A DNA stretch of 64,000 nt from Burkholderia cepacia ATCC 25416 (GCF_001411495.1 NZ_CP012981.1:186001-250000), one strand, 5' to 3'; shown: positions 54,221 to 64,000, counted from the stretch's first letter. Notes: generated by a model not told the origin, from the sequence alone. Made by a program: numbers and translations.

Positions 54221-54288
54221 GTATTTTGACCTCTGTTCGATTGGCGTCGCGTGCAAGCCGCGCCGCCATACCTATTCATTGAGCGCGC

Positions 54289-55455
54289 TTACTTGCCTGC
54301 GGCAGCCGCGACAACCTTCTGCGCAGCCTCTTCCATGCTGTCCGCCGAGATGATCGGCAGGCCCGAATCGGCCAGCATCTTCTTGCCGAGGTCTTCGTTC
54401 GTGCCCTTCATGCGCACGACGAGCGGCACGTTCAGGTTCACGGCCTTCGAACCGGCGATCACGCCTTCCGCGATCACGTCGCAGCGCATGATGCCGCCGA
54501 AGATGTTCACGAGGATCGCCTTCAGGTCCGGGTTCTTCAGCATCAGCTTGAACGCTTCCGTGACCTTCTCGGTCGTCGCGCCACCGCCGACGTCCAGGAA
54601 GTTCGCCGGTTCGCCGCCGAACAGCTTGATGGTGTCCATCGTTGCCATCGCGAGGCCTGCGCCGTTCACGAGGCAGCCGATGTTGCCGTCGAGCGAGATG
54701 TACGCGAGGTCGAACTTCGACGCTTCGATTTCAGCCGGATCTTCTTCGTCCAGGTCGCGGTACGCGACGATTTCCGGGTGACGGAACAGCGCGTTCGAGT
54801 CGAAGTTGAACTTCGCGTCGAGTGCGATGACCTTGCCGTCACCGGAGACGTTCAGCGGGTTGATTTCAGCCAGCGATGCATCGGTTTCCCAGAATGCCTT
54901 GTACAGGCCTTGCAGGATCGCGCGCGCTTGCGGGATCGATGCGGCCGGCACGCCGATCTTCGCGGCGAGGTCGTCGGCTTGCGCGTCGAGCAGGCCCGTC
55001 GACGGCTCGACGATGACCTTGTGGATCAGTTCCGGGTGCTTTTCGGCGACTTCTTCGATGTCCATGCCGCCTTCGCTCGAACCCATCAGCACGATCTTCT
55101 GCGAGATGCGGTCGACGACGAGGCTGACATACAGTTCCTGCTTGATGTCCGCGCCTTCTTCGATCATCAGACGGTTGACCTTCTGGCCTTCCGGACCGGT
55201 CTGGTGCGTGACGAGCTGCATGCCGAGGATCTGGTTCGCGTATTCGCGGACCTGCTCGATCGACTTCGCCACCTTCACGCCGCCGCCCTTGCCACGGCCA
55301 CCCGCGTGAATCTGAGCCTTCACGACCCATACCGGGCCGCCGAGCTCTTCTGCCACCTTGACGGCCTCGTCAACCGAGAACGCCGGCTTGCCGCGCGGTA
55401 CCGCGACTCCGAATTTCCGCAGGATTTCCTTACCCTGGTACTCGTGAATCTTCAT
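54289..55455 (-). CDS. sucC: Succinyl-CoA synthetase beta subunit
   Basis: ATP-grasp subunit of succinyl-CoA synthetase, 388 residues, the exact usual length. Seen: [51 protein letters not shown] (Mg/nucleotide), [22 protein letters not shown] and the C-terminal [17 protein letters not shown] with [11 protein letters not shown]. Encoded 68 bases upstream of sucD and 68 bases downstream of the DUF2889 gene. No terminator is seen on that side, so the DUF2889 gene may share the transcript. Confidence 0.97.
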   Translation of the reverse strand: MKIHEYQGKEILRKFGVAVPRGKPAFSVDEAVKVAEELGGPVWVVKAQIHAGGRGKGGGVKVAKSIEQVREYANQILGMQLVTHQTGPEGQKVNRLMIEEGADIKQELYVSLVVDRISQKIVLMGSSEGGMDIEEVAEKHPELIHKVIVEPSTGLLDAQADDLAAKIGVPAASIPQARAILQGLYKAFWETDASLAEINPLNVSGDGKVIALDAKFNFDSNALFRHPEIVAYRDLDEEDPAEIEASKFDLAYISLDGNIGCLVNGAGLAMATMDTIKLFGGEPANFLDVGGGATTEKVTEAFKLMLKNPDLKAILVNIFGGIMRCDVIAEGVIAGSKAVNLNVPLVVRMKGTNEDLGKKMLADSGLPIISADSMEEAAQKVVAAAAGK

Positions 55456-55523
55456 GCGTGATTCCCTTCAGTCTGAGAGTTGGATGAAAAGTCGCTTTAG
55501 ACGCTTCTTCGAATGATTTCCGT

Positions 55524-56132
55524 TCATTCCTTCGTGCTGCCATCACCGGACAAATCCGGCCGAAGCGGGCCATACCACCGCGGGTAATACTGCCGCACGA
55601 CCTCGCCGTCGAACCGCAACGCCCGGCAGCGGCCGAGCTGGAAAGGCGGTTCGGCGTGCACGTCGCCCTGATCCGGCCCTTCGCCGCCCTCCTCGCGCAC
55701 GTTCCACACGTCACCGGCGAACGCCTGGATCGCTGCCGTCGGCAGCACGGCGCACAGTTCGGTGAGATGGGAACAGCCTGCGACGCCGGCGAGCAGCCGG
55801 TTCGCGTTGCGGCGGAAATTGCGGAAGAGGTTGAGCCCGATGAGGGCCCGATAGGCGGGGGAAGCGGATTGACAGTGACCGGGATAGGGAACCCATTCCG
55901 AAGACGCTTCGGCGTCGACGACATTGAGGTCACGATCGATAGTCACGCGCAGCCAGAGTTCGTGGATCGGCAGGCCCTGGGGCCGGATGCCCGACGCAAG
56001 CGCGACATCGCGCGGCTTGTGGTCGGTCAGGCAGGCTTCGATGTCCCACAAGCCGTCGCCGCGCTCGTAAGCTTCCGCTCGGATTGCGCGTCGATGTCGC
56101 AACTGACGGGGCACGGGCTCGGATAGCGGCAT
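55524..56132 (-). CDS. DUF2889 domain protein
   Basis: Protein of 202 residues matching DUF2889: PRQLRHRRAIRAEAYERGDGLWDIEACLTDHKPRDV, IHELWLRVTIDRDLNVVDAEAS, CQSASPAYRALIGLNLFRNFRRN, GCSHLTELCAVLPTAAIQAF. It is soluble, with conserved Cys and His that might hold a metal. Its function is unknown. The ATG at 56132 begins MPLSEPVPRQL. An extended -10-like TGCTAAAAT on the minus strand (56167-56175) lies just upstream, and the recAX terminator separates it from recX. Its place between recX and sucCD recurs in related betaproteobacteria as far as I recall. Confidence 0.85.
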   Translation of the reverse strand: MPLSEPVPRQLRHRRAIRAEAYERGDGLWDIEACLTDHKPRDVALASGIRPQGLPIHELWLRVTIDRDLNVVDAEASSEWVPYPGHCQSASPAYRALIGLNLFRNFRRNANRLLAGVAGCSHLTELCAVLPTAAIQAFAGDVWNVREEGGEGPDQGDVHAEPPFQLGRCRALRFDGEVVRQYYPRWYGPLRPDLSGDGSTKE

Positions 56133-56246
56133 GCTGGAGGTTGAGGCCGAAGAGGAAAACCCACGGATTTTAGCATATTGGGTATTTGAGACACTTTGAC
56201 GCGACGGCGGGTATTCCCGCCTGTCCGGAAGCAGTTGCGTTGCAGC

Positions 56247-56270
56247 AAAATCGCGCGCCACGCGCGCGAT
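56247..56270 (-). terminator. Terminator of the recA-recX operon
   Basis: ATCGCGCGC (56250-56258) pairs with GCGCGCGAT (56262-56270); an AAAA run on the left gives TTTT on the minus strand. It ends 9 bases past the recX stop. Confidence 0.8.
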
Positions 56271-56278
56271 CGGCACGG

Positions 56279-57147
56279 TCAGTCGTCGATCGGGAAATCG
56301 TCGCCGACCTTCAGCAACTTCACGATGGTCGCGCTCGAGAAGCCCCGCGCAGCGAGAAAGCGCGCCTGCTTCGCCCGCTCGGCCGGCGTTTGCGGCAGTG
56401 CACCGAATTTCTTGCGCCAGACCGCCTGCGCACGTGCCCATTCGGTCTCGCGAAGCTGCGCGTTCACCTCCTCGACGAGCGTGTCGCCGACCGCATGGCG
56501 CTTCAGCTCGCTGACGATGCGTGCGACGCCGACACGCGACGCGCGGCGATGCACGAGACTCTCCGCAAAACGCGCATCGGACAGCCAGCCTTCCTGTTCC
56601 AGCGCATCGAGCACGGGTTCGACGGATTCGTCTTCGCCGACGTAGGGCGCAAGCTTGCGCGCGAGTTCCGCGCGGCTGTATTCACGCCTGGACAGATAGC
56701 CGAGCGCACGCCCCTTCAAGGACCGCGGCGGCTTCGACGACTTGCGTTCGCCGGTGGTGGGCGCATCACCGGAAGACGTGCCGGCAGAAGCGCCCGACGC
56801 TCGACGCGTGCGGCGCGGATGCTGGCTGCTGCGCGTGTAGACATCTTCCCTGGCCGGCGCCGACGCATCGACTGTGCGATCGCCAGGGAAACTGACACCG
56901 GACACGCGACGACGGGAGCGGTCGTGCGCGTCGAACGATTCATCGTCGTCGAACGGATCGTCCGGTGCGGCAATCTCAAACGAAACGAGGGCATCGTCGG
57001 ATGCCCTCGTCGCGGTGCGGTTCGCGGCATGGCTGCCCGCGATCCGCCGATCGGCGCTCGAGGATCCGGCTCGCCGGCCGGGACGACCCGCCGCTTCGGG
57101 CGCGTCGCTCTCCTCCGGCTCGCCAGCCTGACCTCGGCGCCCGACCA

Positions 57148-57151
<4 letters not shown>
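56279..57151 (-). CDS. recX: RecX regulator with long disordered N-terminus
   Basis: RecX, the modulator that binds RecA filaments and limits recombinase and coprotease activity. The RecX domain is only residues about 143-290: [60 protein letters not shown], and the third repeat [20 protein letters not shown]. The first 140 residues are hydrophilic low complexity (Asp, Ser, Arg, Ala, Gly). No internal Met could give the usual 150-residue protein, so the extension is real unless a GTG or TTG start is used. The start overlaps the recA stop by 4 bases (ATGA), making RecX translation dependent on recA. Confidence 0.9.
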
Positions 57152-58218
<1,067 letters not shown>

Positions 58219-58294
58219 GAATCGTCCTTTGCTATGATGAGCAGCGTCTGTCAGAGGCGCGCCCGCTTTCAAGCGCCGCCCACGAATGCAGACA

Positions 58295-58310
58295 CTGTAT
58301 AAAAAAACAG
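58295..58310. promoter_or_regulatory. LexA (SOS) box upstream of recA
   Basis: CTGTATAAAAAAACAG, a perfect match to the CTGT-N8-ACAG SOS operator, centred about 85 bases before the recA start. It also lies about 98 bases before the divergent response regulator gene, so SOS effects on that gene are possible but not expected. Confidence 0.93.
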
Positions 58311-58407
58311 TGTTTTGTGCAAGCCCGCAATGCAGGCTGCGTTGTACACGAATAACTTCGGAGACAGCCGGCCGGCGCGAACGCCCCGCCGGCCATCGGT
58401 CAGCACC

Positions 58408-59136
58408 ATGCGAATTCTCATCGCGGAAGACGACAGCATACTCGCGGACGGCCTCACCCGGTCACTCCGCCAATCGGGCTATGCGGTCGACCACGTGAAG
58501 AGCGGCGTCGATGCCGATACGGCACTGTCGATGCAGACGTTCGACCTGCTGATCCTCGACCTCGGGCTCCCGAAAATGTCCGGGCTCGACGTGCTCAAGC
58601 GCCTGCGCGCCCGCAATTCCAACCTCCCCGTGCTGATCCTGACGGCCGCCGACAGCGTCGACGAGCGCGTGAAGGGGCTCGACCTCGGCGCCGACGACTA
58701 CATGGCCAAGCCGTTCGCGCTCAACGAGCTCGAGGCGCGCGTGCGCGCGCTGACCCGGCGCGGTGCGGGCGGCGGCCCGACCGTCGTGCGCCACGGCTCG
58801 CTCGCGTTCGACCAGGTCGGCCGCATCGCGTACGCGAACGATCGCGTGCTCGACCTCTCCGCGCGCGAGCTCGGCCTGCTCGAGGTGCTGCTGCAGCGGA
58901 TCGGCCGGCTCGTGTCGAAGGAGCAGCTCGTCGACCATCTGTGCGAATGGGGCGAGGAAGTCAGCAACAACGCGATCGAAGTCTACGTGCACCGGCTGCG
59001 CAAGAAGATCGAACCCAGCGGCGTACGGATCTCGACCGTGCGCGGCCTCGGCTACTGCCTCGAGAAGGCGGCGCCGACCACGCCCGCCGACTCGGCCGCG
59101 CCCCAGCCCGCGGTGGCCGGCACGCCGCTGCGCTGA
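58408..59136 (+). CDS. OmpR-family response regulator (TctD/QseB-like)
   Basis: Response regulator of 242 residues: receiver domain with Asp51 (LLILDLGLP), EDD at 7-9 and Lys in YMAKPFAL; winged helix with [25 protein letters not shown] and [13 protein letters not shown] short Ala/Pro-rich tail follows. The ATG at 58408 is the canonical MRILIAEDD start; 31 further upstream codons are open but unlike the family. The kinase gene begins 17 bases downstream. The domain resembles TctD, the regulator of tricarboxylate uptake. The symporter gene downstream of the kinase is the obvious target, an inference from position. Confidence 0.92.
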   Translation: MRILIAEDDSILADGLTRSLRQSGYAVDHVKSGVDADTALSMQTFDLLILDLGLPKMSGLDVLKRLRARNSNLPVLILTAADSVDERVKGLDLGADDYMAKPFALNELEARVRALTRRGAGGGPTVVRHGSLAFDQVGRIAYANDRVLDLSARELGLLEVLLQRIGRLVSKEQLVDHLCEWGEEVSNNAIEVYVHRLRKKIEPSGVRISTVRGLGYCLEKAAPTTPADSAAPQPAVAGTPLR

Positions 59137-59153
59137 CCACGGGCGTCGCCGCG

Positions 59154-60701
59154 ATGGCCACGCCGGCCCATACCCGCCACCCGACCGGCGCGCCGTCGTC
59201 GGCCGCCGACGAGGCGCGCGACGCGCGCTACGAGAACCCGTTCGCGCCGCCCGACGAAACCGATGCGCCCGAGGCGCCGCGCCCGCGCTCCCTGTTCGGC
59301 GAGATCCTCGACTGGATGCTCGCGCCGCTGCTGCTGCTGTGGCCGATGAGCATCGCCGTCACCTACCTCGTCGCGAAGACGATCGCGAACGGTCCGTTCG
59401 ATCGCGCGCTCGAGACCAACGCGTACGTGCTCGCGCGGCAGATCCATCCGGTAAACGGCGTCGCCGAGCTGACACTGCCGCAGCAGACGCGCGACTTCCT
59501 GCGCGCGGACAACGTCGACAGCGTCTATTTCCAGGTGCTCGGCACCCGCGGCGAACTGGTCGCGGGCGAAGCCGACATGCCGCTGCCGCGCGACGAGGAC
59601 CGCCCGCCGCCGGGCGTCGTCATGTTCCGCGACGACCTGCTGCGCGGCAACGACGTGCGCGTCGCGTATACGACGGTCGCGCTGCCGCAATCGGACAGCG
59701 CACAGCCCGTGCTCGTGCAGGTCGGCGAAACGCTGGACAAGCGCAACGCGCTCGCGAACGACATCATCAAGGGCGTGATCCTGCCGCAGTTCGTGATCCT
59801 GCCGCTCGCGATCCTGCTGGTCTGGTTCGGGCTGTCGCGCGGGCTCGCGCCGCTCAACGCGCTGCAGGCGCACATCCGCGCGCGGCGGCCTGACGACCTG
59901 TCGCCGGTCGAGGCGCAGCGCGCGCCGCCCGAGATCGAGCCGCTCGTCACGTCGTTCAACGACCTGCTCGCCCGTCTCGAACAGAACATGGCGCTGCAAA
60001 AGCGCTTCATCGCCGACGCCGCCCACCAGATGAAGACGCCGCTCGCGGGCCTGCGCACGCAGGCCGAGTTCGCACTGCGCCACCCCGTGCCGCCCGACGT
60101 GCAGCGCTCGCTCGAACAGATCGCGACGAGCTCCGAGCAGGCCGCGCGGCTCGTCACGCAACTGCTCGCGCTCGCGCGCGCCGAGAACCGTGCGAGCGGG
60201 TTGACGTTCGAGCCGGTCGAAATCGCCTCGCTCGCGCGGCGCGCGGTGCGCGACTGGGTGCAGGCCGCGCTCGCGAAACGCATGGATCTCGGCTACGAAG
60301 GCCCGCCGGACGACACGCCGCTCGACGTCGACGGCAACCCGGTGATGCTGCGCGAGATGCTCGGCAACCTGATCGACAACGCGATCCGCTACACGCCGGA
60401 AGGCGGCCGCATCACGGTGCGCGTGCGCGCCGAGCCCGCCGCGCGGTTCGTGCATCTCGAAGTCGAGGACACCGGGCCGGGCATCCCGGCCGCCGAACGC
60501 GAGCGCGTCGTCGAGCGCTTCTACCGGATCCTCGGCCGCGAAGGCGACGGCAGCGGCCTCGGGCTCGCGATCGTGCGCGAGATCGCCACGCAGCACGGCG
60601 GCACGCTGACGCTCGACGATCACGTCTACCAGCACGCCCCGCGCCTCGCCGGCACGCTCGTGCGCGTCAGCCTGCCGCTGACCGAAGCCGCCCCGGATTA
60701 A
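59154..60701 (+). CDS. Sensor histidine kinase (TctE-like)
   Basis: Inner membrane sensor kinase of 515 residues. A roughly 50-residue Pro/Asp/Glu-rich cytoplasmic N-terminus precedes TM1 (about 54-76), a periplasmic sensor (2CSK_N-type, about 77-205) and TM2 (about 207-227). Phospho-acceptor His291 is in ADAAHQMKTPLAG; the HQMKTPL variant is the form seen in TctE-like kinases. ATPase motifs follow: NLIDNAIRYTPEGG, DTGPGIPAAERE, GSGLGLAIV. The ATG at 59154 starts 17 bases after the regulator gene. TctE-type kinases sense carboxylates; the symporter 225 bases downstream fits that reading. Confidence 0.91.
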   Translation: MATPAHTRHPTGAPSSAADEARDARYENPFAPPDETDAPEAPRPRSLFGEILDWMLAPLLLLWPMSIAVTYLVAKTIANGPFDRALETNAYVLARQIHPVNGVAELTLPQQTRDFLRADNVDSVYFQVLGTRGELVAGEADMPLPRDEDRPPPGVVMFRDDLLRGNDVRVAYTTVALPQSDSAQPVLVQVGETLDKRNALANDIIKGVILPQFVILPLAILLVWFGLSRGLAPLNALQAHIRARRPDDLSPVEAQRAPPEIEPLVTSFNDLLARLEQNMALQKRFIADAAHQMKTPLAGLRTQAEFALRHPVPPDVQRSLEQIATSSEQAARLVTQLLALARAENRASGLTFEPVEIASLARRAVRDWVQAALAKRMDLGYEGPPDDTPLDVDGNPVMLREMLGNLIDNAIRYTPEGGRITVRVRAEPAARFVHLEVEDTGPGIPAAERERVVERFYRILGREGDGSGLGLAIVREIATQHGGTLTLDDHVYQHAPRLAGTLVRVSLPLTEAAPD

Positions 60702-60737
60702 CCCTGACGCGCGCCGCCGCAGGCTGCCCGGATTACG

Positions 60738-60756
60738 CCGAAATCGACGATTTCGG
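60738..60756. promoter_or_regulatory. Perfect palindrome upstream of the symporter gene
   Basis: CCGAAATCGACGATTTCGG is a perfect 19-base palindrome, 36 bases past the kinase stop and 170 bases before the symporter. Behind it come two TAAAAGC copies 18 bases apart (60763, 60781) and an AACTT/AAGTT inverted repeat (60791-60806). No T run follows, so an operator for the TctD-like regulator is more likely than a terminator. Confidence 0.5.
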
Positions 60757-60926
60757 AGACGTTAAAAGCGCGATAGACACTAAAAGCCGAAACTTAGACG
60801 AAAGTTAACGCACATCTGCTTTGCAGACGCGAGTCAGTCCGCCGTAAGTTTCCCTACCAATAATCGTCAACAGGCCCGCCTCACCCAAGGCGGCCGCACA
60901 CCTACAAAGGGACTTGGAGACGACTC

Positions 60927-62585
60927 ATGGCAACGTTAGGCGGGCAAATTTCGCACTCGCCGATGACGGGTGAAGAGAAGAAGGTGATCTTCGCGTCGTC
61001 GCTCGGCACCGTGTTCGAGTGGTACGACTTTTACCTGGCCGGCTCGCTCGCGGCCTACATCAGCAAGAGCTTCTTCTCCGGCGTCAACCCGACCGCCGCC
61101 TTCATCTTCACGCTGCTCGGCTTCGCGGCCGGCTTCGCGGTGCGGCCGTTCGGCGCGATCGTGTTCGGCCGCCTCGGCGACCTCGTCGGCCGCAAGCACA
61201 CGTTCCTCGTGACGATCGTGATCATGGGCATCTCGACCTTCGTGGTCGGCTTCCTGCCCGGCTACGCGTCGATCGGCATCGCCGCACCCGTGATCTTCAT
61301 CGCGATGCGGCTGTTGCAGGGTCTCGCGCTCGGCGGCGAGTACGGCGGCGCGGCGACCTACGTCGCCGAGCACGCGCCGGCCAACCGTCGCGGCTTCTAC
61401 ACCGCGTGGATCCAGACGACCGCCACGCTCGGCCTGTTCCTGTCGCTGCTCGTGATCCTCGGCGTGCGCACCTTCATCGGCGAGGAAGCGTTCGGCAGCT
61501 GGGGCTGGCGCGTGCCGTTCGTCGCGTCGATCCTGCTGCTCGCGGTGTCGGTGTGGATCCGGATGCAGTTGAACGAATCGCCGGTGTTCCTGCGCATCAA
61601 GGCGGAAGGCAAGACGTCGAAGGCGCCGCTGACCGAAGCGTTCGGCCAGTGGAAGAACCTGAAGATCGTGATCCTCGCGCTCGTCGGCCTGACCGCCGGC
61701 CAGGCCGTCGTGTGGTACACGGGCCAGTTCTACGCGCTGTTCTTCCTCACGCAGACGCTGAAGGTGGACGGGGCGAGCGCGAACATCCTGATCGCGATCG
61801 CGCTGCTGATCGGCACGCCGTTCTTCCTGTTCTTCGGTTCGCTGTCGGACAAGATCGGCCGCAAGCCGATCATCCTCGCGGGCTGCCTGATCGCGGCACT
61901 GACCTACTTCCCGCTGTTCAAGGCGCTCACGCACTACGCGAACCCGCAGCTCGAGATCGCCACGCAGAAGTCACCGATCACGGTCATCGCCGATCCGGCC
62001 GCCTGTTCGTTCCAGTTCAACCCGGTGGGTACGTCGAAGTTCACGAACTCGTGCGACATCGCGAAGAGCGCGCTCGCGAAAGCCGGCCTGAACTACGAGA
62101 ACGTCGCGGCACCGGCCGGCGCGACGGCGCAGATCAAGGTGGGCGACACGGTGATCCCGGCCTACGAAGGCAAGGCGGCCGACGCGAAGGCGCAGGGCGC
62201 GGCGTTCGACAAGACGCTCGGGTCGACGCTGAAGACGGCCGGCTACCCGGCCAAGGCGGACCCGGCGCAGCTCAACTGGCCGATGACGATCGTGATCCTG
62301 ACGATCCTCGTGATCTACGTGACGATGGTCTACGGCCCGATCGCCGCGATGCTGGTCGAGATGTTCCCGACGCGGATCCGCTACACGTCGATGTCGCTGC
62401 CCTATCACATCGGCAACGGCTGGTTCGGCGGCTTCCTGCCGGCCACCGCGTTCGCGATCGTCGCGGCGAAGGGCGACATCTACTCGGGCCTCTGGTATCC
62501 GATCGTGATCGCGCTGGCCACGTTCGTGATCGGCCTGCTGTTCGTCAAGGAGACGAAGGACTCGAACATCTACGCGCAGGATTGA
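60927..62585 (+). CDS. MHS-family metabolite:H+ symporter with periplasmic insertion
   Basis: Major facilitator of the metabolite:H+ symporter family (KgtP, ShiA, ProP group), 552 residues against a usual 430-450. Seen: SSLGTVFEWYDFYLAGSLAA, RPFGAIVFGRLGDLVGRK, RLLQGLALGGEYGGAATYVAEHAP, GSLSDKIGRKPII and LVEMFPTRIRYTSMSLPYHIGNGWFGGFLP. The extra length is a hydrophilic domain at about 337-452, between two late membrane spans on the periplasmic side, with Cys360 and Cys376 possibly bridged. Downstream of a TctDE-like system, it probably imports a dicarboxylate such as 2-oxoglutarate; the substrate is inferred. The ATG at 60927 follows CTTGGAGACG. Confidence 0.9.
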   Translation: MATLGGQISHSPMTGEEKKVIFASSLGTVFEWYDFYLAGSLAAYISKSFFSGVNPTAAFIFTLLGFAAGFAVRPFGAIVFGRLGDLVGRKHTFLVTIVIMGISTFVVGFLPGYASIGIAAPVIFIAMRLLQGLALGGEYGGAATYVAEHAPANRRGFYTAWIQTTATLGLFLSLLVILGVRTFIGEEAFGSWGWRVPFVASILLLAVSVWIRMQLNESPVFLRIKAEGKTSKAPLTEAFGQWKNLKIVILALVGLTAGQAVVWYTGQFYALFFLTQTLKVDGASANILIAIALLIGTPFFLFFGSLSDKIGRKPIILAGCLIAALTYFPLFKALTHYANPQLEIATQKSPITVIADPAACSFQFNPVGTSKFTNSCDIAKSALAKAGLNYENVAAPAGATAQIKVGDTVIPAYEGKAADAKAQGAAFDKTLGSTLKTAGYPAKADPAQLNWPMTIVILTILVIYVTMVYGPIAAMLVEMFPTRIRYTSMSLPYHIGNGWFGGFLPATAFAIVAAKGDIYSGLWYPIVIALATFVIGLLFVKETKDSNIYAQD

Positions 62586-62642
62586 GGGTGGAGGGCGGCA
62601 CGGGCCGCCGGCAACTTTTTTCGCGGAAGATGAAAAAAGGTG

Positions 62643-62671
62643 TTGACAGCCCGAGCGTCGATCTACATAAT
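62643..62671 (+). promoter_or_regulatory. tRNA-Met promoter
   Basis: TTGACA at 62643-62648 and CATAAT at 62666-62671 with a 17-base spacer, ending 10 bases before the tRNA. A near-consensus sigma-70 promoter, as expected for a tRNA gene. Confidence 0.85.
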
Positions 62672-62681
62672 TCAACTCTTC

Positions 62682-62758
<77 letters not shown>

Positions 62759-62766
62759 AATGCGAG

Positions 62767-62798
62767 AGCCGCTGTTTCGAAAGAAGCAGCGGCTTTTT
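62767..62798 (+). terminator. Terminator after tRNA-Met
   Basis: AGCCGCTG (62767-62774) and CAGCGGCT (62787-62794) pair across a 12-base loop and are followed by a T run to 62798. Confidence 0.92.
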
Positions 62799-62808
62799 CA
62801 TTTTTCCG

Positions 62809-62976
62809 ATGTCACGGCAAGTGGCACGGATGATCGAAATTCCCCGCCCGCGACGCGATCGCCACGGCACCTGGTATCTCCGGGTCGCCCTCAGTCCCTT
62901 CAAGCTGCGCTCAGCACCCGGCGACCTGAACAACATCAATCTCAACGAACGCATCATCAACGTCTGTACGCGGTGA
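62809..62976 (+). pseudogene. Fragment resembling the N-terminus of a tyrosine integrase
   Basis: A 55-codon frame beginning MSRQVARMIEIPRPRRDRHG and continuing TWYLRVALSPFKLRSA. The PRPRRDRHGTWYLRV stretch is like the start of phage/island integrases (typically R-x-G-x-W-Y-x-R-V-x-x-P). After about 30 residues the similarity stops and the frame ends at a TGA, so at best it is a stump of a roughly 400-residue gene. It lies 50 bases past the 3' end of tRNA-Met, the classic place for an island integrase. Too short to be certain from sequence alone. The surrounding gap 62759-63097 shows no other gene. Confidence 0.5.
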
Positions 62977-63097
62977 TACCGAACGGCGCAAAAATCGATA
63001 CCCCGCGCAATGCCGCCCGGCACACCGCAGTACGCACACGACAACCGCACTTAGAATCGGTACGTCCAAATTCCCGCTGCATCCAGGCATAACGTCA

Positions 63098-64000
63098 ATG
63101 AGAAGACGCCTCGCATGCTTCCTGTCGATTCTGATCGGCATCGCAACCCCGCTCGCCTGCCAGGCTGACCCGCTGCCAGACACCACTGTCGACGGCCTGC
63201 ATTGGAGATTCGAGCAACTGCACGACACCGGGCACGACGACGATTACGAAGTAGCCGCCCGTCGAGGCGAACAGGTGCTGATCTGGGACAACGGCAAGAA
63301 CCGGCAAGCTTATGCGGAAGCCGTGTTCCTGCTGGTCTCCGCTCCCTTTGACCAGGTGCAGCCGCTCGTGGAGCGCGTGCTGCAACGGACGAGCCCGGTC
63401 AAGGCCAGTGCCGATAGCTGGCAGTTGCAGAATTTGCCGGACCCCTGGAGCCATGTCCTGTTGTCGCGCCGGCCGGACCTGCGCGCAGCCATCGCCGACC
63501 ATGCGACCCTGCCGAAACTGCAGCAGGCGCTGCAACAAGGCGCAATCACCCGGCAGGAACTGGACTGGCGCATGGATCAGGCTCGGGCCCGCGTCGACCG
63601 GCTGTCCCGCGGCTCCGGCCTGCCCGCGCTGCAGCCCACCTACGCGTTCTGGGAAGCCCGCCAGGATCATAGCGACGGCATCACCGGCCAGTACCGGAGC
63701 GCGCTGTTCGTCAGGGTGCAGGACACAAGCGCCATATTCGGGCATCCGGCGACGGTCGTTCAGTTCGGTCGCATCGACTCCCGGCCCAACCCCGACTACA
63801 GCCTGTGGAAAGCATTGACACTCCAGGACCTGGACATGTTCAGCGGCAACCGGACGCAATCCAGCAGGACCGGCATCTCCGTCGTCCCGGCCGACGTGTT
63901 CACGGCATTGACCGACGCGTTGTCCGCACTGCCAGTCAGGCTGGAAATCGCCACGTCGCCCGCTGCATGGCAGTTGCCCTCGGCACCGTCGATGCCGCCC
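63098..64000 (+). CDS. Secreted protein of unknown function (partial)
   Basis: The open frame runs from the ATG at 63098 to the right edge, 301 codons without a stop; the 3' end is missing. The signal peptide MRRRLACFLSILIGIATPLACQA suggests a periplasmic or secreted product. The mature part is soluble, with a central helical Gln/Arg-rich segment (LPKLQQALQQGAITRQELDWRMDQARARVDRL) between beta-rich parts (LHWRFEQLHDTG, EVAARRGEQVLIWDNGKN, SALFVRVQDTSAIFG). I recognise no family. It uses AGA, ATA, TTG, CAA and GTA codons more freely than the genes to its left, which, with its place behind a tRNA and an integrase remnant, suggests acquired DNA. Confidence 0.75.
   Translation, partial: MRRRLACFLSILIGIATPLACQADPLPDTTVDGLHWRFEQLHDTGHDDDYEVAARRGEQVLIWDNGKNRQAYAEAVFLLVSAPFDQVQPLVERVLQRTSPVKASADSWQLQNLPDPWSHVLLSRRPDLRAAIADHATLPKLQQALQQGAITRQELDWRMDQARARVDRLSRGSGLPALQPTYAFWEARQDHSDGITGQYRSALFVRVQDTSAIFGHPATVVQFGRIDSRPNPDYSLWKALTLQDLDMFSGNRTQSSRTGISVVPADVFTALTDALSALPVRLEIATSPAAWQLPSAPSMPP

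Noticed and set aside
63095..63859. 254-codon minus-strand frame opposite the last gene
   Set aside because: The plus-strand frame has a proper signal peptide and runs to the edge without a stop; the minus-strand product has no signal or domain and poor composition.

Overview
The window is a stretch of very GC-rich, gene-dense chromosome from a betaproteobacterium, almost certainly a Burkholderia of the cepacia complex (primary chromosome). The evidence is the gene content and order: zur-znuACB; an AmrAB/BpeAB-type RND pump next to its TetR regulator (the locus called RND-4 in B. cenocepacia); a two-component system beside htrA and dacB; and the recA-recX-DUF2889-sucCD-terC-pilA-pglL block. 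Nearly all of it reads as core genome. The only clear sign of transfer is at the right edge, behind a tRNA-Met gene.

Layout, left to right. 1-2478 (-): polyol catabolism operon (sorbitol-type dehydrogenase, PfkB kinase, tagatose-bisphosphate aldolase GatZ-type subunit, cut by the edge). 2807-5919 (+): Zur and its zinc ABC importer. 6051-8022 (-): glutathione-dependent formaldehyde detoxification (frmA, fghA). 8298-9779 (-): xylulokinase, divergent from an NCS2 purine permease with a structured leader. 11947-17963 (-): three-gene RND efflux operon, divergent from its TetR repressor across an AcrR-like operator. 19108-22646: small metabolic and envelope genes, including a divergent isochorismatase/GlxA-type regulator pair. 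22751-28078: htrA, a PmrAB/QseBC-like two-component system and divergent dacB. 28483-30638 (+): a fatty acid hydroxylase-type membrane protein and a GDSL lipoprotein.

30725-39027 (-): sua5, purine genes purK-purE-purC, then fba, pyk and pgk. 39308-41757: azlCD, divergent from ilvE, followed by a small CHCC zinc protein. 41904-45154 (+): LPS heptosyltransferase waaF, a SnoaL-like protein, a YheT-type hydrolase and an overlapping unknown gene. 45192-49392: M48 protease, moaC, a secreted unknown protein and a TonB-like lipoprotein. 49847-58218 (-): pglL and pilA (pilin and probable pilin glycosylation), terC, sucDC, a DUF2889 gene, recX and recA with a LexA box. 58408-62585 (+): a TctDE-like two-component system followed by a metabolite:H+ symporter. 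62682-62758: tRNA-Met, then an integrase-like remnant and an incomplete secreted protein gene whose codon use differs from its neighbours.

Most regulatory logic is local. Zur has a Zur-box-like site before it. The RND repressor faces an 18-base perfect palindrome close to the E. coli AcrR operator. Four CTTAA-type half-sites, arranged as two PmrA-like boxes, sit directly in front of htrA and downstream of the kinase gene. A perfect 19-base palindrome lies in the leader of the symporter behind the second two-component system. These sites, the His-rich tail of ZnuC, the pilin D-loop/PglL pairing and the tRNA-linked integrase fragment are the parts most worth a second look. I found no CRISPR array, insertion sequence, prophage or wholly unknown multigene system.
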